DNA from: Formivibrio sp.
GTDB lineage: Bacteria > Pseudomonadota > Gammaproteobacteria > Burkholderiales > Chitinibacteraceae
Direction of reading: 5' to 3'
NCBI GenBank assembly: GCA_031291275.1
Contig: JARLJJ010000357.1
Span: 1 to 46,833, forward strand
Length of the DNA stretch: 46,833 bases
Numbering within the stretch: the first letter of the stretch is position 1; every line of letters begins with the position of its first letter. The notes under the pieces were generated by a model. It had not been told where the DNA came from. It saw only the letters and a program-made list of their open reading frames with translations, and made no database searches. This document shows positions 21,303-29,576 of this stretch, in pieces. The position numbers were made by a program, and so were the translations under genes.

Positions 21303-22196
21303 TTAACGCTGTTGGATTTTGCCATTGTCATCAGAAAGAACCATTTCAACGCGTCGATTCAATTGACGGTTTTGGTTTGTATCATTGGTTGCGACAGGGA
21401 AAGTCTCACCAAAACCACGGATAGCCACACGATTTTGGGCAATACCCATTCCCTGCAAAGCATTTCGCACTGCCGCGGCACGGCGTACCGAGAGCTCCTG
21501 GTTATACGAAGAAGTCCCGGTACTATCGGTAAAACCCTCTGCCTGCACCGTCAGTTGTGGATTTTGTTGCAAGATATCAGCCAGTTTTTGCGCTGAACGC
21601 ATCCCCTCTGGATTCAATATTGCCTGATCCGTGCCAAATAACACATCGCCGAGGGTGATGATCATCCCGCGTGCGGTCTTTTTTGCAGAGAGATCAGCCA
21701 ATTGTGCTTCCAGCATGGCTGAATGCTGTTGAGCTTCTTTTGTCCTGTTTTGCGCTTTGGCAGCATCATCGAAAGCAGCCTGTGCCAGTAGCTTGGATTG
21801 CTCTGCATCCATTTTGGCCCGATCCGCTTCTCCGGTACGTTGCTGCAACCGAATTCGATCTCGCTCTGTATTGGCGCTGGCAATATCCACTTCGGACGAT
21901 TTCTTGCTCGCCACTTCTTGTGCCAGTGCGATTTTTTGCTTGGCGATATAGGCCAGTCCGTTAATTTTATCGGCACTATCATTTTTGCTGGCAGCAGTAT
22001 TAGCTGCGTTCAGTGCATCGGTCGCCTGTTTCATCTCAAGCTGCGCGTAGCTCGCGATTTGGGGGTTATTTTGCGCGACCAAATAATCACCTCGCGTTTG
22101 TTCCAACGTGCTTGTGGTTGTCGGCGCTGAACTGCATGCCGCGACGAGAACGGCCATGGCCAACAGTACGGGGGTAAATTGAGTTTTTTTCATCAT
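21303..22196 (-). CDS. OmpA-family lipoprotein with N-terminal DUF4398-like domain
   Basis: The 297-residue precursor has a lipoprotein signal peptide (lipobox LVAAC), a helical alanine-rich region with DUF4398 character (residues ~35-100), a coiled-coil stretch (~100-175), and a C-terminal OmpA peptidoglycan-binding domain (~185-290: GDVLFGTDQAIL, AEGFTDSTGTSSYNQELSVRR in part, NRQLNRRVEMVL). It should tether the outer membrane to the cell wall. The gene follows a second DUF4398 lipoprotein gene by 74 bases, the usual pairing of these two families. Confidence 0.88.
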   Translation of the reverse strand: MMKKTQFTPVLLAMAVLVAACSSAPTTTSTLEQTRGDYLVAQNNPQIASYAQLEMKQATDALNAANTAASKNDSADKINGLAYIAKQKIALAQEVASKKSSEVDIASANTERDRIRLQQRTGEADRAKMDAEQSKLLAQAAFDDAAKAQNRTKEAQQHSAMLEAQLADLSAKKTARGMIITLGDVLFGTDQAILNPEGMRSAQKLADILQQNPQLTVQAEGFTDSTGTSSYNQELSVRRAAAVRNALQGMGIAQNRVAIRGFGETFPVATNDTNQNRQLNRRVEMVLSDDNGKIQQR

Positions 22197-22270
22197 GATC
22201 TCTTTGAAATGACTGCATCGCCCGGCCTATGTACAGCGGGATGCAGCAGGTATAACTGAGGGGATGCTGC

Positions 22271-22648
22271 TTATTTGTTGGCGCGATCAAGCTCTTCACG
22301 CAAGACCCGAATATCTTCCTGCAATGCATCTGACGCGATTTTTGCTTTGGCCGTATTCGCTTTCCCTTGCGCCAACTTGGCATCTACCTCGGCTTGATTT
22401 GCCCAATTACCCGCCAACTTGTAATCCTTGTCGGCCATCGCTTTGTTAGCTTTAGCCATTTTTTCGCGCGCTGAATTCATTTCGACAGGCGCGAACTCCA
22501 TTCCATCTGCTGCAGCGGCATTTTCAATGGCCGCTTTGGATACCGCGACATCGGCGGTCGCCGGTGATTTAAGATTGCTGCAACCTGCAGCCAACACGAC
22601 TGTTGCAGAGCACACGATTGCCAACCATTTTTGTGTATTTCTTGTCAT
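22271..22648 (-). CDS. DUF4398-domain lipoprotein
   Basis: The 125-residue precursor carries a signal peptide with lipobox LAAGC and a helical domain (residues ~30-120) rich in alanine and lysine, with the DUF4398 pattern KAAIENAAAADGMEFAP followed by AREKMAKANKAM. It ends in a short coiled coil (LREELDRANK). The function is unknown; co-location with the OmpA/DUF4398 protein suggests a joint envelope role. Confidence 0.83.
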   Translation of the reverse strand: MTRNTQKWLAIVCSATVVLAAGCSNLKSPATADVAVSKAAIENAAAADGMEFAPVEMNSAREKMAKANKAMADKDYKLAGNWANQAEVDAKLAQGKANTAKAKIASDALQEDIRVLREELDRANK

Positions 22649-22874
22649 GAGTTCTCTCCTTTAAAACAATTAATCAAATTAGCTATTTCCTTTGGTGAGT
22701 GATGTTATAAGTGGTATCTCAAGCAAGATCGGTACGGTGCCGCACACAGCTCAAGTTTTTGTGCTCAATATCTAAATTTCGTTTGAAAGCAGGCATCAGC
22801 AGCTTCAAAGACGCTCAGGCGCTCATTTCACGAAAAGACCACAGTCTGATTGGGATTCCTTTTCGAATATTCCC

Positions 22875-24149
22875 TTGACCACAACAACAAGAACGTCGCA
22901 CCCTGCGGGTATTAAAAAGCTGGCAATGCAATCTAAGAGCAAGATTTCACAGGCATTCGGTCAATGTCACATCGCCACCAAGGAATTCATCGCCATGATT
23001 AACGCACCCTTGCCATCGAGCGCTAAATTACAGAGTGCGCAACGTTACCCGGTCAAAGTGAGATCGATCTTTTTGTCTTGGGATCACCGTATCATCGCCG
23101 CACTCATGGCTCTGGCAGCCCCCTACGTCAGCGCACAAACAGTGACCGAATGTGCACATGAGATCGACAATGAACATCGACTTGCTTGCTACGACCAGTT
23201 GTTTCGAGAGCACGGGAAAGCACCCGCAGAAAGCTTGTCTGCCGCACCCATCGCATCAGAAACGCCCTCGCTCCTAAGCGTTTCTGCCCCCCCACCAACC
23301 GCAGAACCACAGCCGGATACAGAATCAAGCGCATTGACGAAATTCTGGGAACTCACACCTGCAGACAAGCGTGGAACCTTTATCGTGCGCACGCATCTGC
23401 CAAACTTTGTACTACCGGTGCACTACACTTCCAGCATCAACCACTCTCCCAGCAGCCCGACACAACCTCCTGATTCGCGCGGTAACCATTACCGGCCCAT
23501 TGAGGCGAAACTACAGATTTCCTTGCGAACCAAGGTCGTTGAAAACTTTTTATTGCCAAACGCAGACTTATGGTTCGCCTACACCCAGCAATCGCTTTGG
23601 CAAGTCTGGAACAGCCAAGACTCTGCCCCGTTTCGTAGCACCGACTATCAACCAGAAGCTATCTATGTCATTCCTGTATCCAAGCAATTGGGCACGTTGC
23701 CAGGTGGCTGGCATTGGCGCATGGCCCAACTAGGGTTGGCGCACCAATCGAATGGACAAAGTGATCCACTATCGCGTAGCTGGAACCGTGTCTATGCAGG
23801 TGTTGCTTTTGATCGTGGGGAGTTTGGACTGGAAGTGAAGGCGAATCGCCGTCTGAATGTAGAGTCTGGTCAGGATGACAACCCGGATTTAGTTCATTAC
23901 ATCGGCAACACGGAGGTCAAGGCTTCTTGGTTGCCTGGACGATCCACCGCATCGGTCACTTGGAAGACAGGCCTGAATTCCTGGGGCAGAGGATCGCTCC
24001 AGTTGGATTGGACTCATCCAATTGACAGCGCAAAACCGGAAGGACTGCGCTGGTACGTACAGCTCTTTACCGGTTATGGTGAGACACTGCTGGACTACAA
24101 TCACCGACAAACCACGGCGGGCGTTGGATTGACACTATTTCAATTCTAA
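22875..24149 (+). CDS. pldA: Outer membrane phospholipase A
   Basis: PldA is an outer-membrane beta-barrel that hydrolyses mislocated phospholipids. The C-terminal 270 residues form the barrel and hold the catalytic HQSNGQ motif followed by SRSWNRVYAG; the protein ends in phenylalanine. A signal-peptide-like stretch (ALMALAAPYVSAQ) is followed by CAHEIDNEHRLACYDQLF, a motif common in betaproteobacterial PldA. The open frame gives 424 residues with about 60 residues before the hydrophobic stretch, unusually long; the true start may be the ATG at 22995 or a later GTG near 23059. Divergent from the DUF4398 genes. Confidence 0.88.
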   Translation: MTTTTRTSHPAGIKKLAMQSKSKISQAFGQCHIATKEFIAMINAPLPSSAKLQSAQRYPVKVRSIFLSWDHRIIAALMALAAPYVSAQTVTECAHEIDNEHRLACYDQLFREHGKAPAESLSAAPIASETPSLLSVSAPPPTAEPQPDTESSALTKFWELTPADKRGTFIVRTHLPNFVLPVHYTSSINHSPSSPTQPPDSRGNHYRPIEAKLQISLRTKVVENFLLPNADLWFAYTQQSLWQVWNSQDSAPFRSTDYQPEAIYVIPVSKQLGTLPGGWHWRMAQLGLAHQSNGQSDPLSRSWNRVYAGVAFDRGEFGLEVKANRRLNVESGQDDNPDLVHYIGNTEVKASWLPGRSTASVTWKTGLNSWGRGSLQLDWTHPIDSAKPEGLRWYVQLFTGYGETLLDYNHRQTTAGVGLTLFQF

Positions 24150-24188
24150 CGTTCAAGCAACAAAACAATCAGCCCTTCTAACGAATAA

Positions 24189-24214
24189 CGGGATGCCGGA
24201 ACACCGGCATCCCG
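24189..24214. terminator. Bidirectional terminator-like hairpin after pldA
   Basis: An 11-base perfect stem CGGGATGCCGG/CCGGCATCCCG with loop AACA lies between the converging pldA and DUF2934 genes. The tails are only modestly T-rich. Confidence 0.55.
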
Positions 24215-24239
24215 CTCGCCACATGAATGCCAATCGCTT

Positions 24240-24539
24240 TCAAACCTTGAATTTACCCGAAGCAATCATCTGATCGATTTGCTGTTCAGCCTGTAGCCAG
24301 TCGTCATGAAGAGAACCACTGCCAAAGCCTCGCCGCTCAGCCAGGTAATAGGCAGCCACTTCAACAAGATGGTGTCGTTCCTCGGAGGTAATCAGGTTGG
24401 GTTTGACGGTTTTTTTCGTCCTTTTTTTGGCCGGTTCGGTGGGCTCGATTGTTGCTGCAACTTCTTCCTTTTTAACAGGTTTGGAAGCAGGCGCTTTACG
24501 GGTCACTTTTTTCGGTGCGGCAGGAGTAGATGTAGCCAT
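24240..24539 (-). CDS. DUF2934-domain protein
   Basis: The 99-residue product starts MATSTPAAPKKVTRK behind a GAGAGGA ribosome site. The first half is low-complexity and rich in Lys, Pro, Ala and Thr, as in histone-like tails; the second half is the DUF2934 domain (EERHHLVEVAAYYLAERRGF...DDWLQAEQQID). Function is unknown; the basic tail suggests nucleic-acid binding, which is inference. Confidence 0.82.
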   Translation of the reverse strand: MATSTPAAPKKVTRKAPASKPVKKEEVAATIEPTEPAKKRTKKTVKPNLITSEERHHLVEVAAYYLAERRGFGSGSLHDDWLQAEQQIDQMIASGKFKV

Positions 24540-24722
24540 GATTTTCCTCTCAGTGGTTAAAACGTACCTTTGCAATAGTGGAGTCAATGCCGGTGGATTG
24601 CATTTCCAGCCTGGTTTTTGCCGTTATAGCTGTTTCGCACAGCCGTGACTCAAAAATATCCATATTCCGCTCAATCATACTAGCCATCGAAACTGCCAGA
24701 TCATCCGCATCGTCAACCGATG

Positions 24723-25388
24723 TCATATCTGTGTTTTATTCACCACTAAGGACTGTTTTTTCGCTTTTTGTTTGTGCTGCAGTACAGATGGCTCACCTTT
24801 TTGCAGGTGAGCGAGTCTTCGACGAATTTCGTCAGAATCCATCCAGATATCCTCCCCGCGCAAGATACGCTCCACTTCTTCATCTACCAAAAAGGGCTTG
24901 CACACGTGACGCATGACTTTCTCAAACCACTTACTGATCGCTAAAACCTGCGCCTGTTGTTCGTTGCCTTTACCAATCAGCGCCGAAGAATAGTTATGAA
25001 ACATCAGTTGACAGGTATCGTGGACAATCAACTCGTCCCCAGCCAGGAATATCAAGGCTCCCATGGAATAAGCGCGAGCTTCGAGAATCGTAATCACCCG
25101 CGCTTCACTGGCGCCTATATTGTTGATGATTTGCAGTCCAGTATCAAAATTGCCACCTGGGGTATTGAGGTGAAGCAGGATCATGTCTGTCTTGCTGGCC
25201 GTGCGCAGGGTATACAGCAGATCGGTGTATTGAATAGGCGCGCCAATTTCGCCGGATAAATAGAACGAAATCTGGCGTACTGCCCCCTGGCTTTCATAGC
25301 GACGATAAAGTGGCAGCGGGGGCGTTTCCTGATTTTCCTCCTCGACGGCCAGACGAAATGGATTCACCGGTGAAAACTGGAGCTTCAT
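24723..25388 (-). CDS. ClpP-like serine protease, non-canonical
   Basis: The 221-residue protein has the ClpP fold with a complete triad: Ser108 in ARAYSMGA, His131 in QLMFHNYS and Asp180 in RGEDIWMDSDE, with spacing close to that of true ClpP (97/122/171). It also has LLHLNTPGGNFDTGL, the substrate-binding strand. It differs from housekeeping ClpP: the N-terminal 35 residues are unlike the axial-loop region, the tail (HKQKAKKQSLVVNK) is basic, and no clpX or clpA is nearby. Similar divergent forms occur in phages and in some proteobacteria. Its partner and substrates are unknown. The ATG follows GAAGGGGGAA. Confidence 0.82.
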   Translation of the reverse strand: MKLQFSPVNPFRLAVEEENQETPPLPLYRRYESQGAVRQISFYLSGEIGAPIQYTDLLYTLRTASKTDMILLHLNTPGGNFDTGLQIINNIGASEARVITILEARAYSMGALIFLAGDELIVHDTCQLMFHNYSSALIGKGNEQQAQVLAISKWFEKVMRHVCKPFLVDEEVERILRGEDIWMDSDEIRRRLAHLQKGEPSVLQHKQKAKKQSLVVNKTQI

Positions 25389-25553
25389 GACATTCCCCCT
25401 TCAGGCGACGGTAGATATAAAACCGTAATACCTTCTTAGGTCATCATAGAATCCTTACGTTTTTTCGCTACGAACATCTCTCATGTTTGACGCCTAGCGC
25501 TGCCGAAGCTTGGGCAATCATGTCCCAATTAAAAGGGTTCTGAGTCAAATCGG

Positions 25554-27347
25554 TCAATCCATTCCAAGCACTTCACCCACCACATTATTGGGTCGATATG
25601 TCGTTAGACCTTTCAAACCTAGTCGCCAGGCCTGCAAGTACACCCCAACAAACTCTTCGTAGGGGTAATTCAGTGGAATATTGGTGGTTTTGGAAATAGC
25701 TGCATCAATAAAAGGTTGGACGGCTGCGGCCATCAACACGTGATCTTGCACACTCATTTCCAGTGCCGACACAAAACTTGCAGGCATTTTCTGTTTGATG
25801 AGTTTGCCTTGGGCATCCATAACCTCATCGACCACTCTCATCTCTTTAGCCAGACGAAAAGCGTAATCCTCAATAGGAAATGGCGCGTACGAACCATTCG
25901 ACATCATCTTCATCCGTCGATAACGCCATCTGAATACCGGTTCTATGCCACTCGAAACATTATCAGCAAATGCCAGGCTGATCGTACCAGTTGGTGCAAT
26001 GGATAACAGGTGAGAATTGCGTATACCGGACTGGCGAATTTCCTGTTTGATGTCATCAGGCAGCCGACTAGCAAAACTTGGCTCAGCCAAATAGTCTTCA
26101 GCAACAAACAAAGGAAATGGCCCTTTCTCCTGCGCCAGCGCAATGCTTGCCCGGTAAGCAGAATTGCGCATGAACTCAGCAATCTGTGCTGCCGTTGTAC
26201 AACCGGCAGTGGAGTCGTAGCGGATGCCAAGCATGATCAACGCATCGCCCAACCCCGTAAAACCCAAGCCGATACGGCGTTTTTGCAAGGCTTGGTTTTT
26301 TTGCTGCGGCAACGGCCAGACACTCAGATCCAGTACATTGTCCAACATGCGAACAGCTTGCTTGACTACCGCATCCAGAACTCGCCAATCCAAAGATGCA
26401 TTGACTGAAAAAGGGTTATGAATGAAGGCCGTCAGATTGACCGACCCAAGGCAACAACTGGCATAGTCAGGGAGCGGCTGCTCACCGCAGGGATTGGTCG
26501 CCTCGATGATTTCACAATAGGCAAGGTTATTGTCGGCATTGATTCGGTCGATAAACAGGATGCCAGGCTCTGCGTGATCATAGGCCGCTTGCATGATGGC
26601 ATCCCAAATCGTCCTTGCCTTGATCGTGCCGTACACCCACAAACCATCTTCGCGCCGATAGGCGACAGGATGTTCCTCCAGATCGGGCTCACCGCGGTGA
26701 ACCAGATCCCAATTTTCGTCTTGCTCCACTGCACGCATAAAGCAGTCAGATACGCCCACTGACAAATTGAAGGTTTTCAGGCCGCCATGATCCTTGGCAT
26801 GAATAAACGCCAGAATATCCGGGTGATCAATATTCAGTACGCCGATCTGTGCTCCACGCCGTGCACCCGCCGATTCAATCGTTTTGCACGATTGATCAAA
26901 CACCTGCATATAGGAAACCGGGCCGGAAGCACGACTACCGGTACCTTTCACCTGGGCGCCCTTGGGGCGAATAGCCGAAAAATTGTAGCCCACTCCGCCA
27001 CCACGGCGCAGCGTTTCTGCAGATTCCAGCAAGGCTGCATAGATGCCTGTCTTGCCGTTTTCTGAACCTGAAATTGAATCACCTACAGGTTGCACAAAGC
27101 AATTGATCAGCGTGGCCTGCAGGCTCGTCCCCGCCGCCGACATGATGCGTCCACCGCCGATAAAACCTTGCCTGAAAGCATTCAAGAAAGTTTTTTCGTG
27201 CACGGCACGGTTCATTTTTTCATTTTTTGCCAGCGCCTTGGCAACACGCGCATAAATATCTTCAGCACACGCCTCATCACCTTTGGCGTATTTTTCCAAA
27301 AGCACATCGATAGCAAGCTGTTGTCGTGGCAAGTTTTGGGATAACAC
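25554..27347 (-). CDS. nrdJ: Class II (adenosylcobalamin-dependent) ribonucleotide reductase, short form
   Basis: The enzyme reduces ribonucleotides to deoxyribonucleotides using B12 to make a thiyl radical, and works with or without oxygen. The 597-residue protein has LINCFVQPVG (Cys83), ESAETLRRGGGVGYNFSAIR in part, the radical-site NPCGEQPLPDYASCCLGSVN (Cys287 and Cys298/299) and the C-terminal barrel segment TNIPLNYPYEEF...LGLKGLTTYRPN. It stops right after that segment; there is no cysteine in the last 200 residues, so the usual C-terminal thiol shuttle is absent. A DnaA box lies upstream. No cobalamin riboswitch was seen. Confidence 0.93.
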   Translation of the reverse strand: MLSQNLPRQQLAIDVLLEKYAKGDEACAEDIYARVAKALAKNEKMNRAVHEKTFLNAFRQGFIGGGRIMSAAGTSLQATLINCFVQPVGDSISGSENGKTGIYAALLESAETLRRGGGVGYNFSAIRPKGAQVKGTGSRASGPVSYMQVFDQSCKTIESAGARRGAQIGVLNIDHPDILAFIHAKDHGGLKTFNLSVGVSDCFMRAVEQDENWDLVHRGEPDLEEHPVAYRREDGLWVYGTIKARTIWDAIMQAAYDHAEPGILFIDRINADNNLAYCEIIEATNPCGEQPLPDYASCCLGSVNLTAFIHNPFSVNASLDWRVLDAVVKQAVRMLDNVLDLSVWPLPQQKNQALQKRRIGLGFTGLGDALIMLGIRYDSTAGCTTAAQIAEFMRNSAYRASIALAQEKGPFPLFVAEDYLAEPSFASRLPDDIKQEIRQSGIRNSHLLSIAPTGTISLAFADNVSSGIEPVFRWRYRRMKMMSNGSYAPFPIEDYAFRLAKEMRVVDEVMDAQGKLIKQKMPASFVSALEMSVQDHVLMAAAVQPFIDAAISKTTNIPLNYPYEEFVGVYLQAWRLGLKGLTTYRPNNVVGEVLGMD

Positions 27348-27490
27348 CGGGCAACCTTTTGCATTTTGCGCGATCCTGATTATTTAGCTTAGTAGAGCAA
27401 ACGATGAAAGATCGGGTGGTTATTGCCCAAATTGGGAGCCATGCAGGAAAACACTTCCCAATCATAAACTTGCCATACTTACCCTAAGAG

Positions 27491-27513
27491 TTATCCACAC
27501 AATCTGTGGATGG
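27491..27513. promoter_or_regulatory. DnaA box pair upstream of nrdJ
   Basis: TTATCCACA (27491-27499) is a perfect DnaA box, followed after five bases by TGTGGATGG, an inverted box with seven of nine matches; together they form ATCCACA-CAATC-TGTGGAT. It lies about 145 bases before nrdJ and 115 before the divergent MFS gene. Confidence 0.5.
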
Positions 27514-27625
27514 TCCTTATCCTGCGCGTGCTTTTCCCAACGCAATCCATGCCACAGTCGCCATATGGATCGAGCCCGTCTATCCTGAAATACGGCCATG
27601 CCTCCCCCATAGCGAAAAGCTGAAT

Positions 27626-28822
27626 ATGACAACAAACAACTTCGGTTCAATCTTGCGCCAAATTCCTCCTGCGGTATGGGCCCTTGGTTTCGTCAGTATG
27701 CTGATGGATATTTCATCAGAAATGATTCACAGCCTGCTCCCCCTGTTCATGGTGACAACACTTGGGGCCAGTGCGCTCACCGTTGGCGTCATTGAAGGCA
27801 TGGCAGAATCGACCGCCTTGATTGTGAAGATATTTTCCGGGGTATTGAGCGATTATCTCGGCAAACGAAAAGGGCTCGCACTTTTTGGCTATACGCTCGG
27901 TGCTTTCTCCAAACCCATGTTTGCAATGGCCCCGTCCATTGGCATTGTGCTCACCGCCCGCTTGCTGGACCGTATTGGAAAGGGAATTCGCGGTGCACCA
28001 CGGGATGCACTGGTAGCGGATATCACGCCAGTTTCGATCCGGGGTGCGGCATTTGGTTTGCGCCAATCGCTCGATACCGTCGGGGCGTTTCTCGGCCCCC
28101 TGATCGGTGTAGGCTTGATGCTGCTGTGGTCCAATAATTTCCGCGCAATATTCTGGTTTGCCTGGCTACCTGGACTCATGGCTGCCGGGCTTCTTTGGCT
28201 GGGTGTGCGTGAACCCGTGCACCACGAAGGCAGCAAGCGAACCAATCCTATCCGCCGAGAAAACTTGCTGCGCTTGGGAAAAGCATACTGGTGGGTAGTC
28301 GGAATCGGTGCGATATTTACTCTGGCCCGTTTCAGCGAAGCATTTCTGGTACTGCGTGCCCAGCAAAGCGGCATTTCGCTCGCGCTGGTGCCTTTGGTCA
28401 TGGTGGTGATGAATATCGTCTACGCCGTATCAGCCTATCCATTTGGCAAACTCGCCGACCGCATGAGTCACGCCAAGCTGCTGGCGTGTGGGCTGGTGGT
28501 GCTGATCGCAGCCGATATGGTTCTGGCAAGCAGTATGCATTGGAGCGTGGTACTGGCCGGCGTTTCACTCTGGGGCATTCACATGGGCATGACACAAAGC
28601 CTGCTGGCTACGATGGTTGCCCATACCGCACCTGCAGATTTACGCGGCACGGCCTACGGATTCTTCAACCTGGTAAGCGGCATCGCCATGCTCGCAGCCA
28701 GTGTCCTGGCAGGCGTTTTGTGGGATCAGCTCGGCGCTGCATTCACGTTCCAGGCCGGCGCTATTTTTTGCGTCATTGCACTGATTGGCCTGGCATGGCG
28801 ACCACACACATCTCCGAGATAA
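27626..28822 (+). CDS. MFS transporter
   Basis: The 398-residue protein has about 12 membrane segments and the family A-like loop DRIGKGIRGAPRDALVAD between the N-terminal helices; it begins MTTNNFGSILRQIPPAVWALGF. The ATG at 27626 is preceded by a weak GAAAAG site; the 40 codons before it include the DnaA-box region and are unlikely to be coding. The substrate cannot be told from the sequence. It converges on creA, with a gap of 18 bases. Confidence 0.88.
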   Translation: MTTNNFGSILRQIPPAVWALGFVSMLMDISSEMIHSLLPLFMVTTLGASALTVGVIEGMAESTALIVKIFSGVLSDYLGKRKGLALFGYTLGAFSKPMFAMAPSIGIVLTARLLDRIGKGIRGAPRDALVADITPVSIRGAAFGLRQSLDTVGAFLGPLIGVGLMLLWSNNFRAIFWFAWLPGLMAAGLLWLGVREPVHHEGSKRTNPIRRENLLRLGKAYWWVVGIGAIFTLARFSEAFLVLRAQQSGISLALVPLVMVVMNIVYAVSAYPFGKLADRMSHAKLLACGLVVLIAADMVLASSMHWSVVLAGVSLWGIHMGMTQSLLATMVAHTAPADLRGTAYGFFNLVSGIAMLAASVLAGVLWDQLGAAFTFQAGAIFCVIALIGLAWRPHTSPR

Positions 28823-28840
28823 CCCAAGCGCCATCCAAAC

Positions 28841-29308
28841 TTATCGCCCGGCCCAAGGCATGACCGGCACAGTGGAAATACTATTGGCGGGCGCACCATC
28901 AATGAGCTTGCGGCTGATAGCGAGATAAACCAGCGTTTTATTGGCCTCATCCCAAAGTCGGGTAACTCTGGTCTCCTTGAACAAGACCGAGGTATCTTCC
29001 GAAAAAACAACCTCTTCCTTCGGCATCTTGGCTGGCAACGTGATCGGGCCGGTTTGTCGGCAAGCCAGTGAAAACTGGGAAGGATCTTGCGCCAACCCCA
29101 ACGAACCGGATATTCCTCCAGTTCGAGCCTGACTGACATGACAAGTGACGCCCGGAATCTTCTTGTCAGCAAACGCTTCAACGCAGACCCGGTGATTCGC
29201 TCCGATAAGTTTCCAAGCCGTTGTCACGCAACCAATGGTTTCGGCATACGCATGATGGGTTACAAAAAAGAACAGGCCCACCATAGAGAGGAAGACGGTT
29301 TTTTTCAT
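28841..29308 (-). CDS. creA: CreA family periplasmic protein
   Basis: CreA is a small exported protein of unknown function, near-universal in proteobacteria. The start MKKTVFLSMVGLFF gives 155 residues with a signal peptide cleaved near HAYA|ETIGCV, then the family's conserved core (GCVTTAWKLIGANHRVCVEAF, in part) and four cysteines. E. coli CreA is of the same size. The open frame upstream (72 codons) lacks similarity and has no better ribosome site than AGGAGA before 29308. Confidence 0.88.
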   Translation of the reverse strand: MKKTVFLSMVGLFFFVTHHAYAETIGCVTTAWKLIGANHRVCVEAFADKKIPGVTCHVSQARTGGISGSLGLAQDPSQFSLACRQTGPITLPAKMPKEEVVFSEDTSVLFKETRVTRLWDEANKTLVYLAISRKLIDGAPANSISTVPVMPWAGR

Positions 29309-29576
29309 GAATGGAAAATCTCCTGACATTCGAGTTAGGCATTTCCTGCCGTTGCATTTCAACATTGTGCACCGAAAGAAAGGCCAATACTTTGACAGTT
29401 TAGCAGCCGGCCTTCGCCGCACGGCAACAACATGGATTGCTTGAAAAGGATTGCCCAAGCGTTGATATGACAAGAAGGTAGCACTGCATTTCACTGCCAT
29501 TTTGACTACTGCGACTGTACACATTCACCACCAATCGTTACGCTGTAAATTGAGCATGTAGGCGGGAGCCACCCAA

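Noticed and set aside
27348-27490. Cobalamin riboswitch or NrdR boxes in front of the B12-dependent RNR gene
   Set aside because: I looked for a B12-box-like segment and for ATATA-type NrdR boxes and found neither.
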